The notes: generated by a model from the letters alone, not told the origin. Numbered from the stretch's first letter, positions 1-9,018 are shown. The stretch: 64,000 nt of DNA from Desulfosporosinus acidiphilus SJ4 (GCF_000255115.2 NC_018068.1:310001-374000), one strand, 5' to 3'. Program-made: numbers and translations.

Positions 1-798
1 TCCGCTCTGCAAAAACAAGGAATCAAAGACTTAATAAGTGCCATTACTTCGATGATCCCTGAAAACGAAGATACCTTTAAACTGGTTGGGGATTTGATCA
101 ATCCCGGTGATTTCGTTGTGTTGGTAACTCCTATTGATAAGGCGGCTCCCAAGGGGAGACTGATTCTTCCGCAGCAGCAGACAATTCGTGACATCTTGGA
201 AAGTGATGCCATGGCCATCGTCACCAAAGAATACGAACTGAGAGAGACCTTAAACGGTTTGGCTAAAAAGCCCAAGCTCGTCATTACCGATTCTCAGGTA
301 TTTTTAAAGGTAGGAGCAGATACGCCTAAGGATATCTTAATGACCTCCTTTTCCATCTTGTTTGCCCGCCAAAAAGGAGATTTAACAGAATTTATCCGAG
401 GGGCAAAGGCTATTGACCTTCTGAAGGATGGGGATAGGGTTCTGATCGCTGAAGGATGTACTCATCACAGACAATCCGATGATATCGGCAGCGTGAAGAT
501 ACCCCGCTGGATACGTCAAAGAACGGGCAAACAAATCGAATTTGAATTCTCTTCCGGAGCGACCTTTACGGAGGATGTCAAAAAATATGCCCTTATCGTT
601 CATTGCGGGGCTTGTATGATGAACAGAACCGGCATGCTCAGCCGAGTAGCCAGCGCTAAAGCTTTGGGCGTACCCATTGTCAATTATGGTATCCTGATCG
701 CTTATGTGCAGGGATTACTGACGAGAGCCTTGGAACCATTCCCCCTTGCGAAAATGGCCTTAGAAGAAGAGTATGGGGAAATGTCCGGAGTTGAATGA
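1..798 (+). CDS. hydF: [FeFe]-hydrogenase maturation GTPase HydF, C-terminal part (5' truncated by window edge)
   Basis: The frame is open from base 1, so the GTPase domain lies outside the window and about 265 residues remain. What is visible is the dimerisation region and the iron-sulfur domain. The cluster ligands follow the HydF pattern CxH...HCxxC: 'EGCTHH' around base 450 and 'HCGAC' near base 601. HydF is the scaffold on which the 2Fe subcluster of the [FeFe]-hydrogenase H-cluster is built before delivery to HydA; it works with HydE and HydG. The hydE gene follows on the same strand, which supports the call. The stop is TGA at 796-798. Confidence 0.95.
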   Translation, partial: SALQKQGIKDLISAITSMIPENEDTFKLVGDLINPGDFVVLVTPIDKAAPKGRLILPQQQTIRDILESDAMAIVTKEYELRETLNGLAKKPKLVITDSQVFLKVGADTPKDILMTSFSILFARQKGDLTEFIRGAKAIDLLKDGDRVLIAEGCTHHRQSDDIGSVKIPRWIRQRTGKQIEFEFSSGATFTEDVKKYALIVHCGACMMNRTGMLSRVASAKALGVPIVNYGILIAYVQGLLTRALEPFPLAKMALEEEYGEMSGVE

Positions 799-923
799 GT
801 AATTTTGGATTATAAAGTTCTATCATGAAGATAGTTACTTTTCAATTATTTATAAGCCGTTCTAAACAGAGCAGGTCTAGAGTTTCAAAATTACGGGCTA
901 TTCTGGTTGAAGGAAGTGACATT

Positions 924-2024
924 GTGAATAAGAAGCAGGATTTACTGGAAAAAGCCTATCAAATGAATGATTTGACTAAAGAAGAAATTATTGCTCTTCT
1001 AGAAAGTATAACCCCGGAGGATAGAGAAAACCTTTTTAGCAAGGCCTTAAAAACAAAAGAAAAATATTATGGCGATAAGGTATATTTAAGAGGCCTGATC
1101 GAGTTTTCAAATATTTGCCGGCAAGATTGTCTGTACTGCGGTATCCGGGCCTCTAATACTAAAGTGGAGCGTTACCGGTTAACTCCGCAGGATATCTTGG
1201 CTTGCTGCGATCAAGGATATGAACTAGGCTACCGTACCTTTGTACTACAGAGCGGCGAGGACCTATGGTATACAGAGGAGATCCTGACTGACTTGATTCG
1301 CCAGATTAAGAACCGGTATGACCAAGAGATTGCAGTTACCTTATCCATTGGTCAGCGGGACGCAGAAATCTATCGAAGTCTTTTTGCCTCGGGGGCCGAT
1401 CGCTTTTTAATGCGTCACGAAACGGCTTCGGAGGCATTGTATGAAAGGCTGCATCCGACCATGCGCTTTGAGGAACGTCGGGCTTGCTTGGATACGTTAA
1501 AAGAGATTGGCTACCAGGTGGGAGCCGGGTTTATGGTGGGGCTGCCAGGACAGACCTCCGCTGACTTGGCCGAAGACCTCCTATATTTAAAGAAACTTCA
1601 TCCGGACATGATTGGGATCGGCCCCTTTATTCCCCATAGCGAAACCCCATTAGGAACGGAGAAGGGTGGAACTGTGGAAGACACTTTAGTCATGGTGGCT
1701 TTGGCGCGCTTACTGATTCCCGATAGTCTTATTCCGGCCACAACGGCTTTGGGTACTCTGCATCCGTTGGGCAGGGAGATGGCCTTGCAGGCGGGAGCTA
1801 ATGTAGTGATGCCGATTATAACCCCGACTTCTGTAAGAAAAAAGTACGCACTTTATGAAAACAAGATTTGCGGGGATGATCATCCTGAGGATTGCCGCTA
1901 TTGTATTGAACGCAGAATTCAGGCAGTCGGTCAAAAAGTGGACTTGGGCAGAGGGGATAGCTGGAAGTTCATCGCAAAGGGTGATGCTATCAACGCGATT
2001 TCTGATTTGATTCTGCCAGGATAA
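924..2024 (+). CDS. hydE: [FeFe]-hydrogenase H-cluster radical SAM maturase HydE
   Basis: Radical SAM enzyme needed to make the dithiomethylamine-bridged 2Fe unit of the H-cluster. The SAM-cluster motif CxxxCxxC is seen as 'CRQDCLYCG' near residue 65, in the BioB/HydE-like arrangement. I chose GTG at 924 because AGGAAG (911-916) sits seven bases upstream and it gives 366 residues, close to the usual ~350. The frame is also open back to an ATG at 825, but that leader has no ribosome site and is unlike the family. It lies 125 bases after hydF and is probably cotranscribed with it. Extra cysteines at the C-terminus ('DCRYC') may bind a second cluster, as in some HydE proteins. Confidence 0.93.
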   Translation: MNKKQDLLEKAYQMNDLTKEEIIALLESITPEDRENLFSKALKTKEKYYGDKVYLRGLIEFSNICRQDCLYCGIRASNTKVERYRLTPQDILACCDQGYELGYRTFVLQSGEDLWYTEEILTDLIRQIKNRYDQEIAVTLSIGQRDAEIYRSLFASGADRFLMRHETASEALYERLHPTMRFEERRACLDTLKEIGYQVGAGFMVGLPGQTSADLAEDLLYLKKLHPDMIGIGPFIPHSETPLGTEKGGTVEDTLVMVALARLLIPDSLIPATTALGTLHPLGREMALQAGANVVMPIITPTSVRKKYALYENKICGDDHPEDCRYCIERRIQAVGQKVDLGRGDSWKFIAKGDAINAISDLILPG

Positions 2025-2108
2025 ATCAACTTTATCTCAGATAAGTCAATAGTCAGTTTAGCCGCAGCTTTTTGTCTGAATATATATGCCCTAATATGGT
2101 GATTAAGT

Positions 2109-2153
2109 AAAAAGGAGAGATCTCTGTACATAAACAGAAATCTCTCCTTTTTT
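2109..2153. terminator. Bidirectional-looking intrinsic terminator after hydE
   Basis: Long hairpin with arms AAAAAGGAGAGAT and ATCTCTCCTTTTT, extended inward by TCTGT/ACAGA with one mismatch and a six-base loop. Runs of A and T on both sides allow it to end hydE from the left and the histidine kinase operon from the right. Confidence 0.85.
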
Positions 2154-2217
2154 ACACTATCAGACTTCCATGCCGCTTAGCGGCATCACTAGTGAATGGA
2201 ATATTTTTTTCCAGGGC

Positions 2218-2292
2218 GGAAAGTGTAACCTTCGGTTGTATCCTGCAAGAAGGGGCTAATACGTGCGAAGCGCCGGCTATGTTTCTTTACTT
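2218..2292 (+). repeat. Dispersed intergenic repeat, family B copy
   Basis: The stretch from GAAAGTGTAACCTT through GTGCGAAG matches 28,174-28,228 closely (GAAAGTATAACCTTTGG there). It ends in TTTCTTTACTT, as other family-B copies do. The preceding bases (2157-2195) resemble 6705-6745, which share CTATCAGA and a GCCGCT..GGGGCATCACT core. It lies wholly between genes. Confidence 0.6.
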
Positions 2293-3798
2293 AACTTTTT
2301 GTGTGGTTTGATTTTCTTTGAGTGCAACCGGAAGGACAATGGAAATCCTGGTGCCTATGTCGAGTCTGCTTAACACTTCCATGTGTCCACCGTGGCGTTC
2401 GGTTATCCATTTAGCAATAGCTAACCCCAGCCCTGTTCCTCCTGTGGCCCGGGCACGGGATTCATCAGCCCTGAAGAAGCGGTCAAAGATTTTAGGAACT
2501 GCCTCAGGGGCGATGCCAATGCCCTCATCTTGGACGGTAAGCCGGGCCAAACCGTCTGCACTAGAAACTGAAAGCGTGATATGTTTACCCGTGGGAGTAT
2601 ATTTCATAGCATTATCAATTAGTATACGCATGGCTTGCTTGATAAGGCTTTTGTCAGCGTTAATAAATACCGCCGAAATTTTGGAACCATAATCGTGATT
2701 TTCGTCGATCATCCGAGTTTCCCGCAGTACTTCTTCCGCCAGAGCAGAGAGTTCAAAATGTTCTATCTGCAGAGCCATGGAGTTGTTGTCTCCTCGAGCC
2801 AAAAACAAAAGCTGTTCTACCAAGCTCTTCATATTCTCTGTTTCATCTTTGATGGCATCGATAGATTCCTGCAGCGTCTTTTCATCGTTTTTCCCCCATC
2901 GATCTAACAAATTGACATACCCTTGAATAACGGAAATCGGTGTCCTTAACTCATGGGAGGCATCGGATACAAAGCGTATTTGAGACCGATAGGAGGCGTT
3001 GATTCTGTCCAGCATTCCGTTGATGGCTGAAGCCAGGGTCTTTAATTCACTTTGCGTTTCGCCCACTGAGATTCTCGTGTCTAAACGAGTGGCATTGATA
3101 TCGTCCAATTTACCGGCGAGTACTTCTAATTGTTCAGGAGAAAAAACACCTTCAGTACTTAAGCCTCGTGCTGTTTCAGCCAATTCCTGAATCGGGCGAA
3201 GAGTTGTGCGGATTATCCTGGCACCTGTAAAAATGCTGCGCAACAGCATTAAAAATTCCAGAACTAATACTATGGCTGATATGCCGATAAAGATCTGCAG
3301 GGTTTCTTGAGGATGGAAGGAAATTAGATAAGAACGATTGCCGGCATCGATGGTCACATTATAAGTAATTCCTAAAAACCGTCCTAATCCGTTTAATCCT
3401 TTAGAATTGGGCAAGCTGATGCTCCTTAGACCGGAAACAGTTTGCTTGGAGAAGTAGGTTCGCAGAGGTTCGGGTATTGGAATCCCTTTAGATTCTCCGG
3501 TTGGCAGATTTATACTGCAATCGTTGAGGGCGAGCCACTGCTCCGCCTCCGGAGCAGGCAAACCTGATTCGGTGAGGAGTTTAGCTGCTCCTGTCACAGT
3601 TTGTTCGGCTCGAATGATCCAGCCGGCAGTTGTCAGCAGGCATAAAAACAGATCAAGGATTAAAAGGAGTCCAAGCATACGGAAGAATAATTTTATGTTG
3701 AGTTTCCAGACAATAGAAAACCGTATTCTGGAACTTAGACTTTTAGAGTCAGAGGCATTTGACGAATTTGAGGATTTGTTTAGGGGATCACTTTTCAT
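2287..3798 (-). CDS. Membrane sensor histidine kinase (HAMP-HisKA-HATPase)
   Basis: 503 residues. There are membrane segments near residues 38-62 and 167-192 bracketing an extracytoplasmic sensor loop of about 100 residues, then a HAMP linker. The H-box 'SDASHELRTPIS' carries the phosphorylated His. The N-box 'DNAMKYTPTG' and G-boxes 'DEGIGIAPE' and 'GGTGLGLAIAKW' are intact, so ATP binding and autophosphorylation should work. It overlaps the upstream response regulator by 11 bases, so translation is coupled and the two form a pair. The signal is unknown; the neighbouring DUF4342 membrane protein in the same operon may share it. Confidence 0.93.
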   Translation of the reverse strand: MKSDPLNKSSNSSNASDSKSLSSRIRFSIVWKLNIKLFFRMLGLLLILDLFLCLLTTAGWIIRAEQTVTGAAKLLTESGLPAPEAEQWLALNDCSINLPTGESKGIPIPEPLRTYFSKQTVSGLRSISLPNSKGLNGLGRFLGITYNVTIDAGNRSYLISFHPQETLQIFIGISAIVLVLEFLMLLRSIFTGARIIRTTLRPIQELAETARGLSTEGVFSPEQLEVLAGKLDDINATRLDTRISVGETQSELKTLASAINGMLDRINASYRSQIRFVSDASHELRTPISVIQGYVNLLDRWGKNDEKTLQESIDAIKDETENMKSLVEQLLFLARGDNNSMALQIEHFELSALAEEVLRETRMIDENHDYGSKISAVFINADKSLIKQAMRILIDNAMKYTPTGKHITLSVSSADGLARLTVQDEGIGIAPEAVPKIFDRFFRADESRARATGGTGLGLAIAKWITERHGGHMEVLSRLDIGTRISIVLPVALKENQTTQKVK

Positions 3799-4465
3799 CC
3801 TTAATCACATATCCCACTCCCCTTACGGTATGTATCAATTTGATATCGAACACCTCGTCAATTTTACCGCGCAGAAAACGCACGTAGACATCGACGGCGT
3901 TGGTTTCGCCTGTGAAATCGAAGCCCCAGACATTTTCGATCATCGCTTCCCGCGAAACGACAATGCCTTTATTTTTAAGCAGATAGTGCAAAAGGTCAAA
4001 TTCGCGTTTGGTCAGATCAATAGGTTTACCCATCATAGTAACCGTATGACGACCGGTGTCCAGCAATAGTCCGGAGGCAGACAACACTTCTGTATCTTCG
4101 GTCATTGTTTTCCTGAGGGCTGTACGGATTCTAGCCAGAAGCTCTTCAATGGCAAAGGGTTTGGTGATGTAATCACTCGCTCCGCTGTCAAGGCCGAAAA
4201 CCTTATCCATGACGCTGTCCCGAGCAGTCAGAAGAATGACAGGAATTGAGGAGGTGCGTCGAATTCTCCGCAGCACTTCCATACCGCTTAACTTAGGCAG
4301 CATGACATCCAACAAAACGAGGTCAAACTCGCCGGATTCGGCGAGTTCAAGCCCTGTTCTGCCATCAAAAGCTTTAGTGGTTAGATACCCTTCGTAACCA
4401 AGTTCCAGCTCGATAAAGCGAGCAATTTTTTCTTCATCCTCTATAATCAATATTTTAGAACCCAT
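3788..4465 (-). CDS. OmpR/PhoB-family response regulator
   Basis: Receiver domain with acidic pocket 'IIEDEEK', phospho-acceptor Asp in 'LVLLDVMLPKL' and the switch region 'ITKPFAIEELLAR', followed by a winged-helix DNA-binding domain ('LTKREFDLLHYLL', 'VDVYVRFLRGKID'). It is the partner of the histidine kinase it overlaps. I prefer ATG at 4465 (MGSKILIIEDEE), which gives 225 residues and the usual receiver N-terminus; an in-frame ATG at 4489 would add eight residues. It follows the DUF4342 gene by about 40 bases, so three genes probably form one operon. Confidence 0.93.
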   Translation of the reverse strand: MGSKILIIEDEEKIARFIELELGYEGYLTTKAFDGRTGLELAESGEFDLVLLDVMLPKLSGMEVLRRIRRTSSIPVILLTARDSVMDKVFGLDSGASDYITKPFAIEELLARIRTALRKTMTEDTEVLSASGLLLDTGRHTVTMMGKPIDLTKREFDLLHYLLKNKGIVVSREAMIENVWGFDFTGETNAVDVYVRFLRGKIDEVFDIKLIHTVRGVGYVIKDEK

Positions 4466-4505
4466 GAGAAAGTCCCGCCATTTCCGCATTCATTTCCGCA
4501 TTTTT

Positions 4506-5066
4506 TTAGTCGAAATCGATGGATTTTTTAAGATGTTCTGCTGCTTCCGCTGCACTTTTCATGACCTTATTCACAGTATCGCTGCCTAAATCGGATCCTT
4601 TGAAGCGATAACGCAGACCGAAGAAAAGCCCGATGATGATCAGCGGAATAGTAACCCAGAAGGCGAAGATTAACAGCAAGGCCAGAACCGTGACCGGAAA
4701 AGAGGCTTTAATTTCGTCGCCCTTAAGCACTTCAACGAAATTGGTATTGCCTTTGCGGATCATTTTAAAGCAAAATTCCCCGATTTTTTTCAGAACTGAG
4801 AAAAAGCCTTTGCCGCCGTGGCAATGATGATGATGATGGTGGTGCTTATCCCAATAATTGTCTTGAGTGTCTTCGGCATTGGGATCAATGGTCTTTTTGC
4901 TGCTGTAATAACCGTCTCCGGTAGGTGCAGTAATTTTTCCTTGCTTTTCGAGATAGATAATAGCTTCCAGTAAATCTCCATTGGCTGCATCGAGGGCGGC
5001 TTTGGCCTCTTCGTAGCTTATATTAGCCATGGTACATAGTTTTTCTACTTGCTCTAGGGTAGTCAT
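4506..5066 (-). CDS. UBA-like/DUF4342 membrane protein with native polyhistidine tract
   Basis: 186 residues. Residues 1-40 form a UBA-like helical fold ('EAKAALDAANGDLLEAI'). Residues around 125-150 form the hydrophobic segment typical of DUF4342 ('VTVLALLLIFAFWVTIPL'), with a charged tail. Between them is WDKHHHHHHHCHGG: seven consecutive His plus Cys-His, a likely metal-binding linker. A strong AAGGAGGAA precedes the ATG. It is first in the operon with the two-component system, so it may be an accessory sensor or a target. DUF4342 has no established function; metal binding is inference. Confidence 0.8.
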   Translation of the reverse strand: MTTLEQVEKLCTMANISYEEAKAALDAANGDLLEAIIYLEKQGKITAPTGDGYYSSKKTIDPNAEDTQDNYWDKHHHHHHHCHGGKGFFSVLKKIGEFCFKMIRKGNTNFVEVLKGDEIKASFPVTVLALLLIFAFWVTIPLIIIGLFFGLRYRFKGSDLGSDTVNKVMKSAAEAAEHLKKSIDFD

Positions 5067-5330
5067 TGGAAAATTCCTCCTTGTTTTCAGTTAGAATACT
5101 TTTTGGCAAAAACTTTTGGTGAAATGCCTTAGCGCTGCAACGACTATGTTTGTATTCTAACTTTAAAAACTTCAAGGACAATTTGACTTAAATTAAAATT
5201 AGATTAAAAAATAGAACTAAAATTAAAGAGGCTTAATGAGAGGAGTAAATCTATAGGAAAATCTCCTATTAAAATAGTATCAACAAAGTCCGCTTTGTCA
5301 ACTTAGTCCATGAGTGACATATAGAATTAC

Positions 5331-5397
5331 TTTTGCATATAGCCTATATAGAGGCAATGGTTTTTGTTTAAGATTAAGTTTTGCCTTTAGCCTATAT
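5331..5397 (+). repeat. Pair of 19-base direct repeats upstream of the DUF1906 gene
   Basis: TTTTGCATATAGCCTATAT (5331-5349) and TTTTGCCTTTAGCCTATAT (5379-5397) differ at two positions and start 48 bases apart. They end 31 bases before the ATG at 5428. They could be activator sites or duplicated promoter parts. The rest of 5067-5427 is AT-rich and holds no gene that I can see. Confidence 0.5.
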
Positions 5398-5427
5398 TAT
5401 TAAAGTTCAAAAAGAAAGGAAAGAAAA

Positions 5428-6255
5428 ATGAATGGAATTGATTGTGTTGCAAGGTTAGATACGACAGGGGTGCAAAACTTAAAAAAATTAGGGAACTTAG
5501 CCATTGGGCGATACTTGGGTTATACACTAGGCTGGCCAAAATCGCTTACTCCTGATGAGGTTAAAGTAGTCCATGATGCCGGATTAGCGATCTTTCTTAT
5601 TTGGGAGTCTAATCCGACCAGTGCCGGCTATTTTAGCTATGACAAGGGAGTTGCTGATGCTAAACAAGCCATTACTGAGGCCGGATTTCTCAATGTCCCC
5701 AGTGGAACAGCTATTTATTTTACCGTGGATTTCGATGCTCAAGCCGGAGATATGGCGGTTATTCAAGACTATTTCAGGGGTGTGCGGGACGGATTAAGCG
5801 GGCAATATCTTACGGGGATCTATGGGTCCTTTTCGGTGATGAAGACGATTCAGGCTGACAGGTATTTTCAAACCTATGCATGGTCTGCCGGTCAAGTAGC
5901 CCCAAACCACATTTATCAATATAATAATAATGTCTCTTTGGCAGGGATATTAGTGGATCAAGATTACGTCAATAACGATGCGGGTTTATGGAAAGGGAGT
6001 GCAGACATGGGATTAAACGTAGCGGTGTTATTGTATACGAAAGAAGATTTTTGGTCAGGTTACGATGTTGCTGTTAAGAACGGAAATTGTGCTTTATTCG
6101 TAAGACCGGATGATCACTCCGTTCCTAAGGATGCCATGAGTGCTGCACAGTTGATTGTTGTGGGAGGATCTACCACGGGGCACCCCAATGAAGTTCTCCT
6201 GTCGGGTACTGATAAATACGGTACCGCTGCGGCTGTGAAAAAATATTTAGGCTGA
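5428..6255 (+). CDS. DUF1906 (Rv2525c-like) glycoside-hydrolase-like protein
   Basis: 275 residues with no signal peptide. Residues 1-190 show the DUF1906 TIM-barrel signature: 'GIDCVARLD', 'IGRYLGYTLGWPKSLT', 'GTAIYFTVDFDA' and 'GIYGSFSVM', with 'YQYNNN' and 'DQDYVN' near the end. These are related to GH25 lysozymes and are often seen in endolysin-like or spore-associated proteins. The C-terminal ~80 residues ('LLSGTDKYGTAAAVKKYL') resemble a single cell-wall-binding-2 unit. RBS AAGGAAAG precedes the ATG. The holin-like gene downstream on the other strand hints at a cell-wall lysis role; substrate and export route are unknown. Confidence 0.8.
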   Translation: MNGIDCVARLDTTGVQNLKKLGNLAIGRYLGYTLGWPKSLTPDEVKVVHDAGLAIFLIWESNPTSAGYFSYDKGVADAKQAITEAGFLNVPSGTAIYFTVDFDAQAGDMAVIQDYFRGVRDGLSGQYLTGIYGSFSVMKTIQADRYFQTYAWSAGQVAPNHIYQYNNNVSLAGILVDQDYVNNDAGLWKGSADMGLNVAVLLYTKEDFWSGYDVAVKNGNCALFVRPDDHSVPKDAMSAAQLIVVGGSTTGHPNEVLLSGTDKYGTAAAVKKYLG

Positions 6256-6387
6256 ATAAGGTATAAAATAGGGTTTCTAATTTTTAGAAGGAAAAACTTT
6301 CTTTGCTTAATAGATATTTTACACAACCTTTATGGTGAGCTAACATTGATGACGTATTATAAGTTTAACAACACACGAGCTATCTTA

Positions 6388-6414
6388 CCCCTCGTAAATG
6401 AGGGGGCTTTTTTT
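6388..6414 (+). terminator. Intrinsic terminator after the DUF1906 gene
   Basis: CCCCTC-GTAAAT-GAGGGG followed by GCTTTTTTT, about 130 bases after the stop codon. Confidence 0.8.
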
Positions 6415-6484
6415 GAAATAATTTTCGATATCTCTTAAGTTTAACAAATTGTTTAATTAAAGTTCACAAAACTATAACAAAAGT

Positions 6485-6611
6485 GATTTATGATAAAGGT
6501 AATGAATCATTACGAGGTAATAATTCAACGGTTAGCCGCTAAGCGGTTGACATACTTACTTTTCTTCCGTCGTCCTTCCTTTACGCCCCTCCTAGTGAGG
6601 GGCATTTTTTT
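6485..6611 (+). ncRNA. Possible small RNA with its own terminator
   Basis: Between two terminators lies a stretch without a convincing ORF. A promoter-like TTGTTT-18-TATAAC (6449-6478) is followed by ~125 bases and a clear terminator, GCCCCTC-CTAGT-GAGGGGC with ATTTTTTT (6585-6611). An internal CCGCTAAGCGG hairpin lies near 6535. This arrangement suits a short untranslated RNA, but the promoter match is only fair. Further on, 6640-6925 holds a GTCAGA/TCTGAC hairpin near 6664-6702 and repeat sequence, and no gene. Confidence 0.3.
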
Positions 6612-6925
6612 GCTCGTTTCTCTATTTAATGCTTAAGCGTAATATTATTTTTAAAATGTTAATGTCAGATTGTTTTATTATTATTAACGGTCTGACGTTT
6701 TTGCACTATCAGATCTCCGTGCCGCTGAGGGGCATCACTGATGGGAAAAATAGATGGAGCGAAAATTCGTATCCATCTTTGTAATAGATAGGTATTTATC
6801 TGCTAAAGCTAAAGCTGAAGGAAATCTATGCTGAGATTTGAGCGGGGAGGGTAACTGCCGTGAGTGTTATCGAAATTAATATTTTACTGTCTGAGGAGTA
6901 GTAGTGTAGAGCGGGTATAACCAGC

Positions 6926-7177
6926 TTAACTATTAAGCAATTTGGACTTCACCCAATTTAAAACGTTGTTGGATGTGTCACAGACCCCGGCAGATCCAAA
7001 CCCAATCAACAAGCCTTGAAGAACAAGCTGCTCAAAATTGCCCTGCAGAAATAAAAAGCTGCTCATAAGCCCAAGTGGGATAGCAAGGAGATGTACTGTT
7101 TTTTGGTTCATCCCGAATTTCTCAAGGGTCTCAACAATACTGTAAATGATGACTATAAGCACGCCGATGTCTAGCAT
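6926..7177 (-). CDS. Small holin-like membrane protein
   Basis: 83 residues with an N-terminal hydrophobic helix (residues 3-15) and two further hydrophobic stretches ('VHLLAIPLGLMSSFLFL', 'QGLLIGFGSAGVCD'), ending in a short charged tail. AAGGTGAGG sits at good distance before the ATG. Size and topology fit phage-type holins found as single genes in Firmicutes. The convergent DUF1906 lysin-like gene ~670 bases away supports a lysis or secretion link, but this is inference from position. Confidence 0.55.
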   Translation of the reverse strand: MLDIGVLIVIIYSIVETLEKFGMNQKTVHLLAIPLGLMSSFLFLQGNFEQLVLQGLLIGFGSAGVCDTSNNVLNWVKSKLLNS

Positions 7178-7378
7178 AATATCCTCACCTTATTATAAAT
7201 ATCTAGACTATCATATGCCTAAGAGGATCAATGTGTGGACTACCTATTAGAAAATTGAAATGAGTGGCAGCAAATAATTATAATTAGCGCAAATTATTCG
7301 AAAGCGGGATCACTAATGACCGGCTATAGTGCCATAACTATTGCTGAATTATTTAGCGAGTAAGGAGCTTCGTTAAGG

Positions 7379-7504
7379 ATGGATTTACAGGAACTGAGGA
7401 AAATACCGCTCTTAAGAGCCCTGAACCTTTTTGATTTAAGGCCGAAGTTTGTTCGGAAAGCGGAAAAGATCAAGGAAAAAATTGATTCGCCGCTTCGTAA
7501 ATAG
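7379..7504 (+). CDS. Hypothetical 41-residue basic protein
   Basis: Short ORF starting ATGGATTTACAG, preceded by AAGGAG (7362-7367, eleven bases before the ATG). The product has a hydrophobic middle ('IPLLRALNLFDL') and a strongly basic end (KFVRKAEKIKEKIDSPLRK). No family recognised. It stands alone and ends ~80 bases before the terminator at 7582, consistent with a small transcription unit, but coding potential is unproven. Confidence 0.4.
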   Translation: MDLQELRKIPLLRALNLFDLRPKFVRKAEKIKEKIDSPLRK

Positions 7505-7581
7505 CATTAATCCAGGGGATGCACCAAAAACTTGTTGGCCTCCTCATTGAATCCCTGCTTTAGCTTGCCTAATCATTAAAT

Positions 7582-7618
7582 AAAGGCGTTATCACTCCGC
7601 TTTAGTGATAACGCCTTT
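7582..7618. terminator. Perfect 15-bp bidirectional terminator
   Basis: AAAGGCGTTATCACT and AGTGATAACGCCTTT with a 7-base loop. It can serve the small plus-strand ORF before it and the minus-strand MFS gene after it. Confidence 0.8.
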
Positions 7619-7773
7619 GGCTATTTGAACCCACTTTCGTTTTTGAGTAAAGTTTTTCACAGTTCCTGTATTCAGAAAGTATAATAAACCTTCGATTGTA
7701 TACTTTCCTCTAGTAAATTTTATATCCAATCGTGAGACCCCCACGTCTTGTAAGAGGGAGTGGTTCCCGTTCA

Positions 7774-9018
7774 CTAGACATGAACCGTTTGCTTCCTGGG
7801 AGTAAGAGTTGTCTTAGGCTGAAGATTTTTGGAAGCTACGTGGTTCAGATAAAGAGAAAGCAGGAAGGCACAAGTCACAAAACCTAGAATCAAATTTATT
7901 ACTCCACCCCAGCCTAATGTTTGCCAGAAGGTGCCGCCGACGGTTCCTCCGGTACTCGAACCGGCATAATAGAAGAAGAGATAGAGTGATGAGGCTTGGG
8001 CCTTGTCTTGAAGTGCTTGGCGACCAACCCAGCTGCTGGCAATAGAATGACTGCCGAAAAAGCCAAAGGTAAGAAGGGCAATTCCTAAGATCTTAATGAA
8101 CAGAGATGATTGCAGTGTCAGATAAGCCCCTAAAGCCATTAAAAGTAAACCAATCCAGAGCATTTTGTTCCGACCGTGTATATCTGCTTGACGGCCCATC
8201 CAAGTGGAGCTGAAGGTGCCGACGATATACAAAACGAAAATGAAGCCGACGATTGTTTGACTCAAGGAATAGGGGGGAGCCATTAATTGAAAGCCAATAT
8301 AGTTATAGAGTGTCACAAAACTTCCTAGAATAAAAAAGGCAATTCCATATAAGCAAAGAAGGCTGGGGTCTTTCAAATGATTGATCATCGATATTGTTAA
8401 GTTTTTAATTTCCAGCGGGCGGGGTTGAAAATGTTCTGAAGGAGGTAAGAGGTAGGCAAAGAGCAGACTTGCCAGAACACTTAAAACTCCAACGGTCCCG
8501 AGAGCGACCCGCCAATTGAAAAAATCCGTAAGAACTCCAATAATTATCCTGCCGCTCATGCCCCCAATGGAGACACCACTGACGTAGAGTCCCATGGCAA
8601 CTCCTAAGTCCCTGCGTTCGATCTCTTCACTGAGATAAGCCATGGCCACCGCGGGCAGACCCGCCAGAGCAATCCCTTGAAGAACGCGAAATAGAAGAAG
8701 GACATGATAATTAGGAACAAAAGCAGTTGAAATCGCCAAAACTGAAGCAGAGACCTGCGAAAAAATCATCATCGGCTTACGTCCCTTAACTTCTGACAAG
8801 GAGCCTACGAACAGCATACTAATCGCCAAGGCCAGTGTTGTTAAAGAAAGGGATAAGCTCGCAACAGCCGGCGAGATATGAAATTGGTTGGAAAATACGG
8901 GCAACAAAGGCTGTGTACTATACATAATGGCAAAGGTATTAAAACCACCGAAAAACATAGCTATTGTTGTTTTGCGGAACTTTTTTGTTCCTTTTTGGAT
9001 ATAAGACGTTTCGTTCAT
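7774..9018 (-). CDS. MFS transporter (YnfM/arabinose-efflux-like)
   Basis: 414 residues with twelve predicted membrane helices. Motif A between helices 2 and 3 appears as 'GSLSEVKGRKPMM', and a second copy in the C-half as 'GRQADIHGRNKM'. The N-terminal 'NTFAIMYSTQPLLPVFSNQF' is typical of YnfM-type drug/sugar efflux carriers. It diverges from a LysR gene 182 bases away, the common layout for a regulator that controls the neighbouring exporter. The substrate cannot be told from sequence. Confidence 0.9.
   Translation of the reverse strand: MNETSYIQKGTKKFRKTTIAMFFGGFNTFAIMYSTQPLLPVFSNQFHISPAVASLSLSLTTLALAISMLFVGSLSEVKGRKPMMIFSQVSASVLAISTAFVPNYHVLLLFRVLQGIALAGLPAVAMAYLSEEIERRDLGVAMGLYVSGVSIGGMSGRIIIGVLTDFFNWRVALGTVGVLSVLASLLFAYLLPPSEHFQPRPLEIKNLTISMINHLKDPSLLCLYGIAFFILGSFVTLYNYIGFQLMAPPYSLSQTIVGFIFVLYIVGTFSSTWMGRQADIHGRNKMLWIGLLLMALGAYLTLQSSLFIKILGIALLTFGFFGSHSIASSWVGRQALQDKAQASSLYLFFYYAGSSTGGTVGGTFWQTLGWGGVINLILGFVTCAFLLSLYLNHVASKNLQPKTTLTPRKQTVHV

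Noticed and set aside
1-2024. HydE/HydF as maturases for the Hyf-like complex at 14 kb
   Set aside because: HydEFG mature [FeFe]-hydrogenases, and the complex is of the [NiFe] fold and lacks metal ligands. The two are unrelated apart from proximity.
4840-4880. His-tag from vector contamination
   Set aside because: The tract lies inside a full native gene with its own ribosome site and operon, and is followed by Cys-His-Gly-Gly rather than vector sequence.
7592-7774. 60-codon minus-strand ORF next to the MFS gene
   Set aside because: It runs through a terminator stem and family-B-like repeat sequence, has no ribosome site and no protein-like composition.
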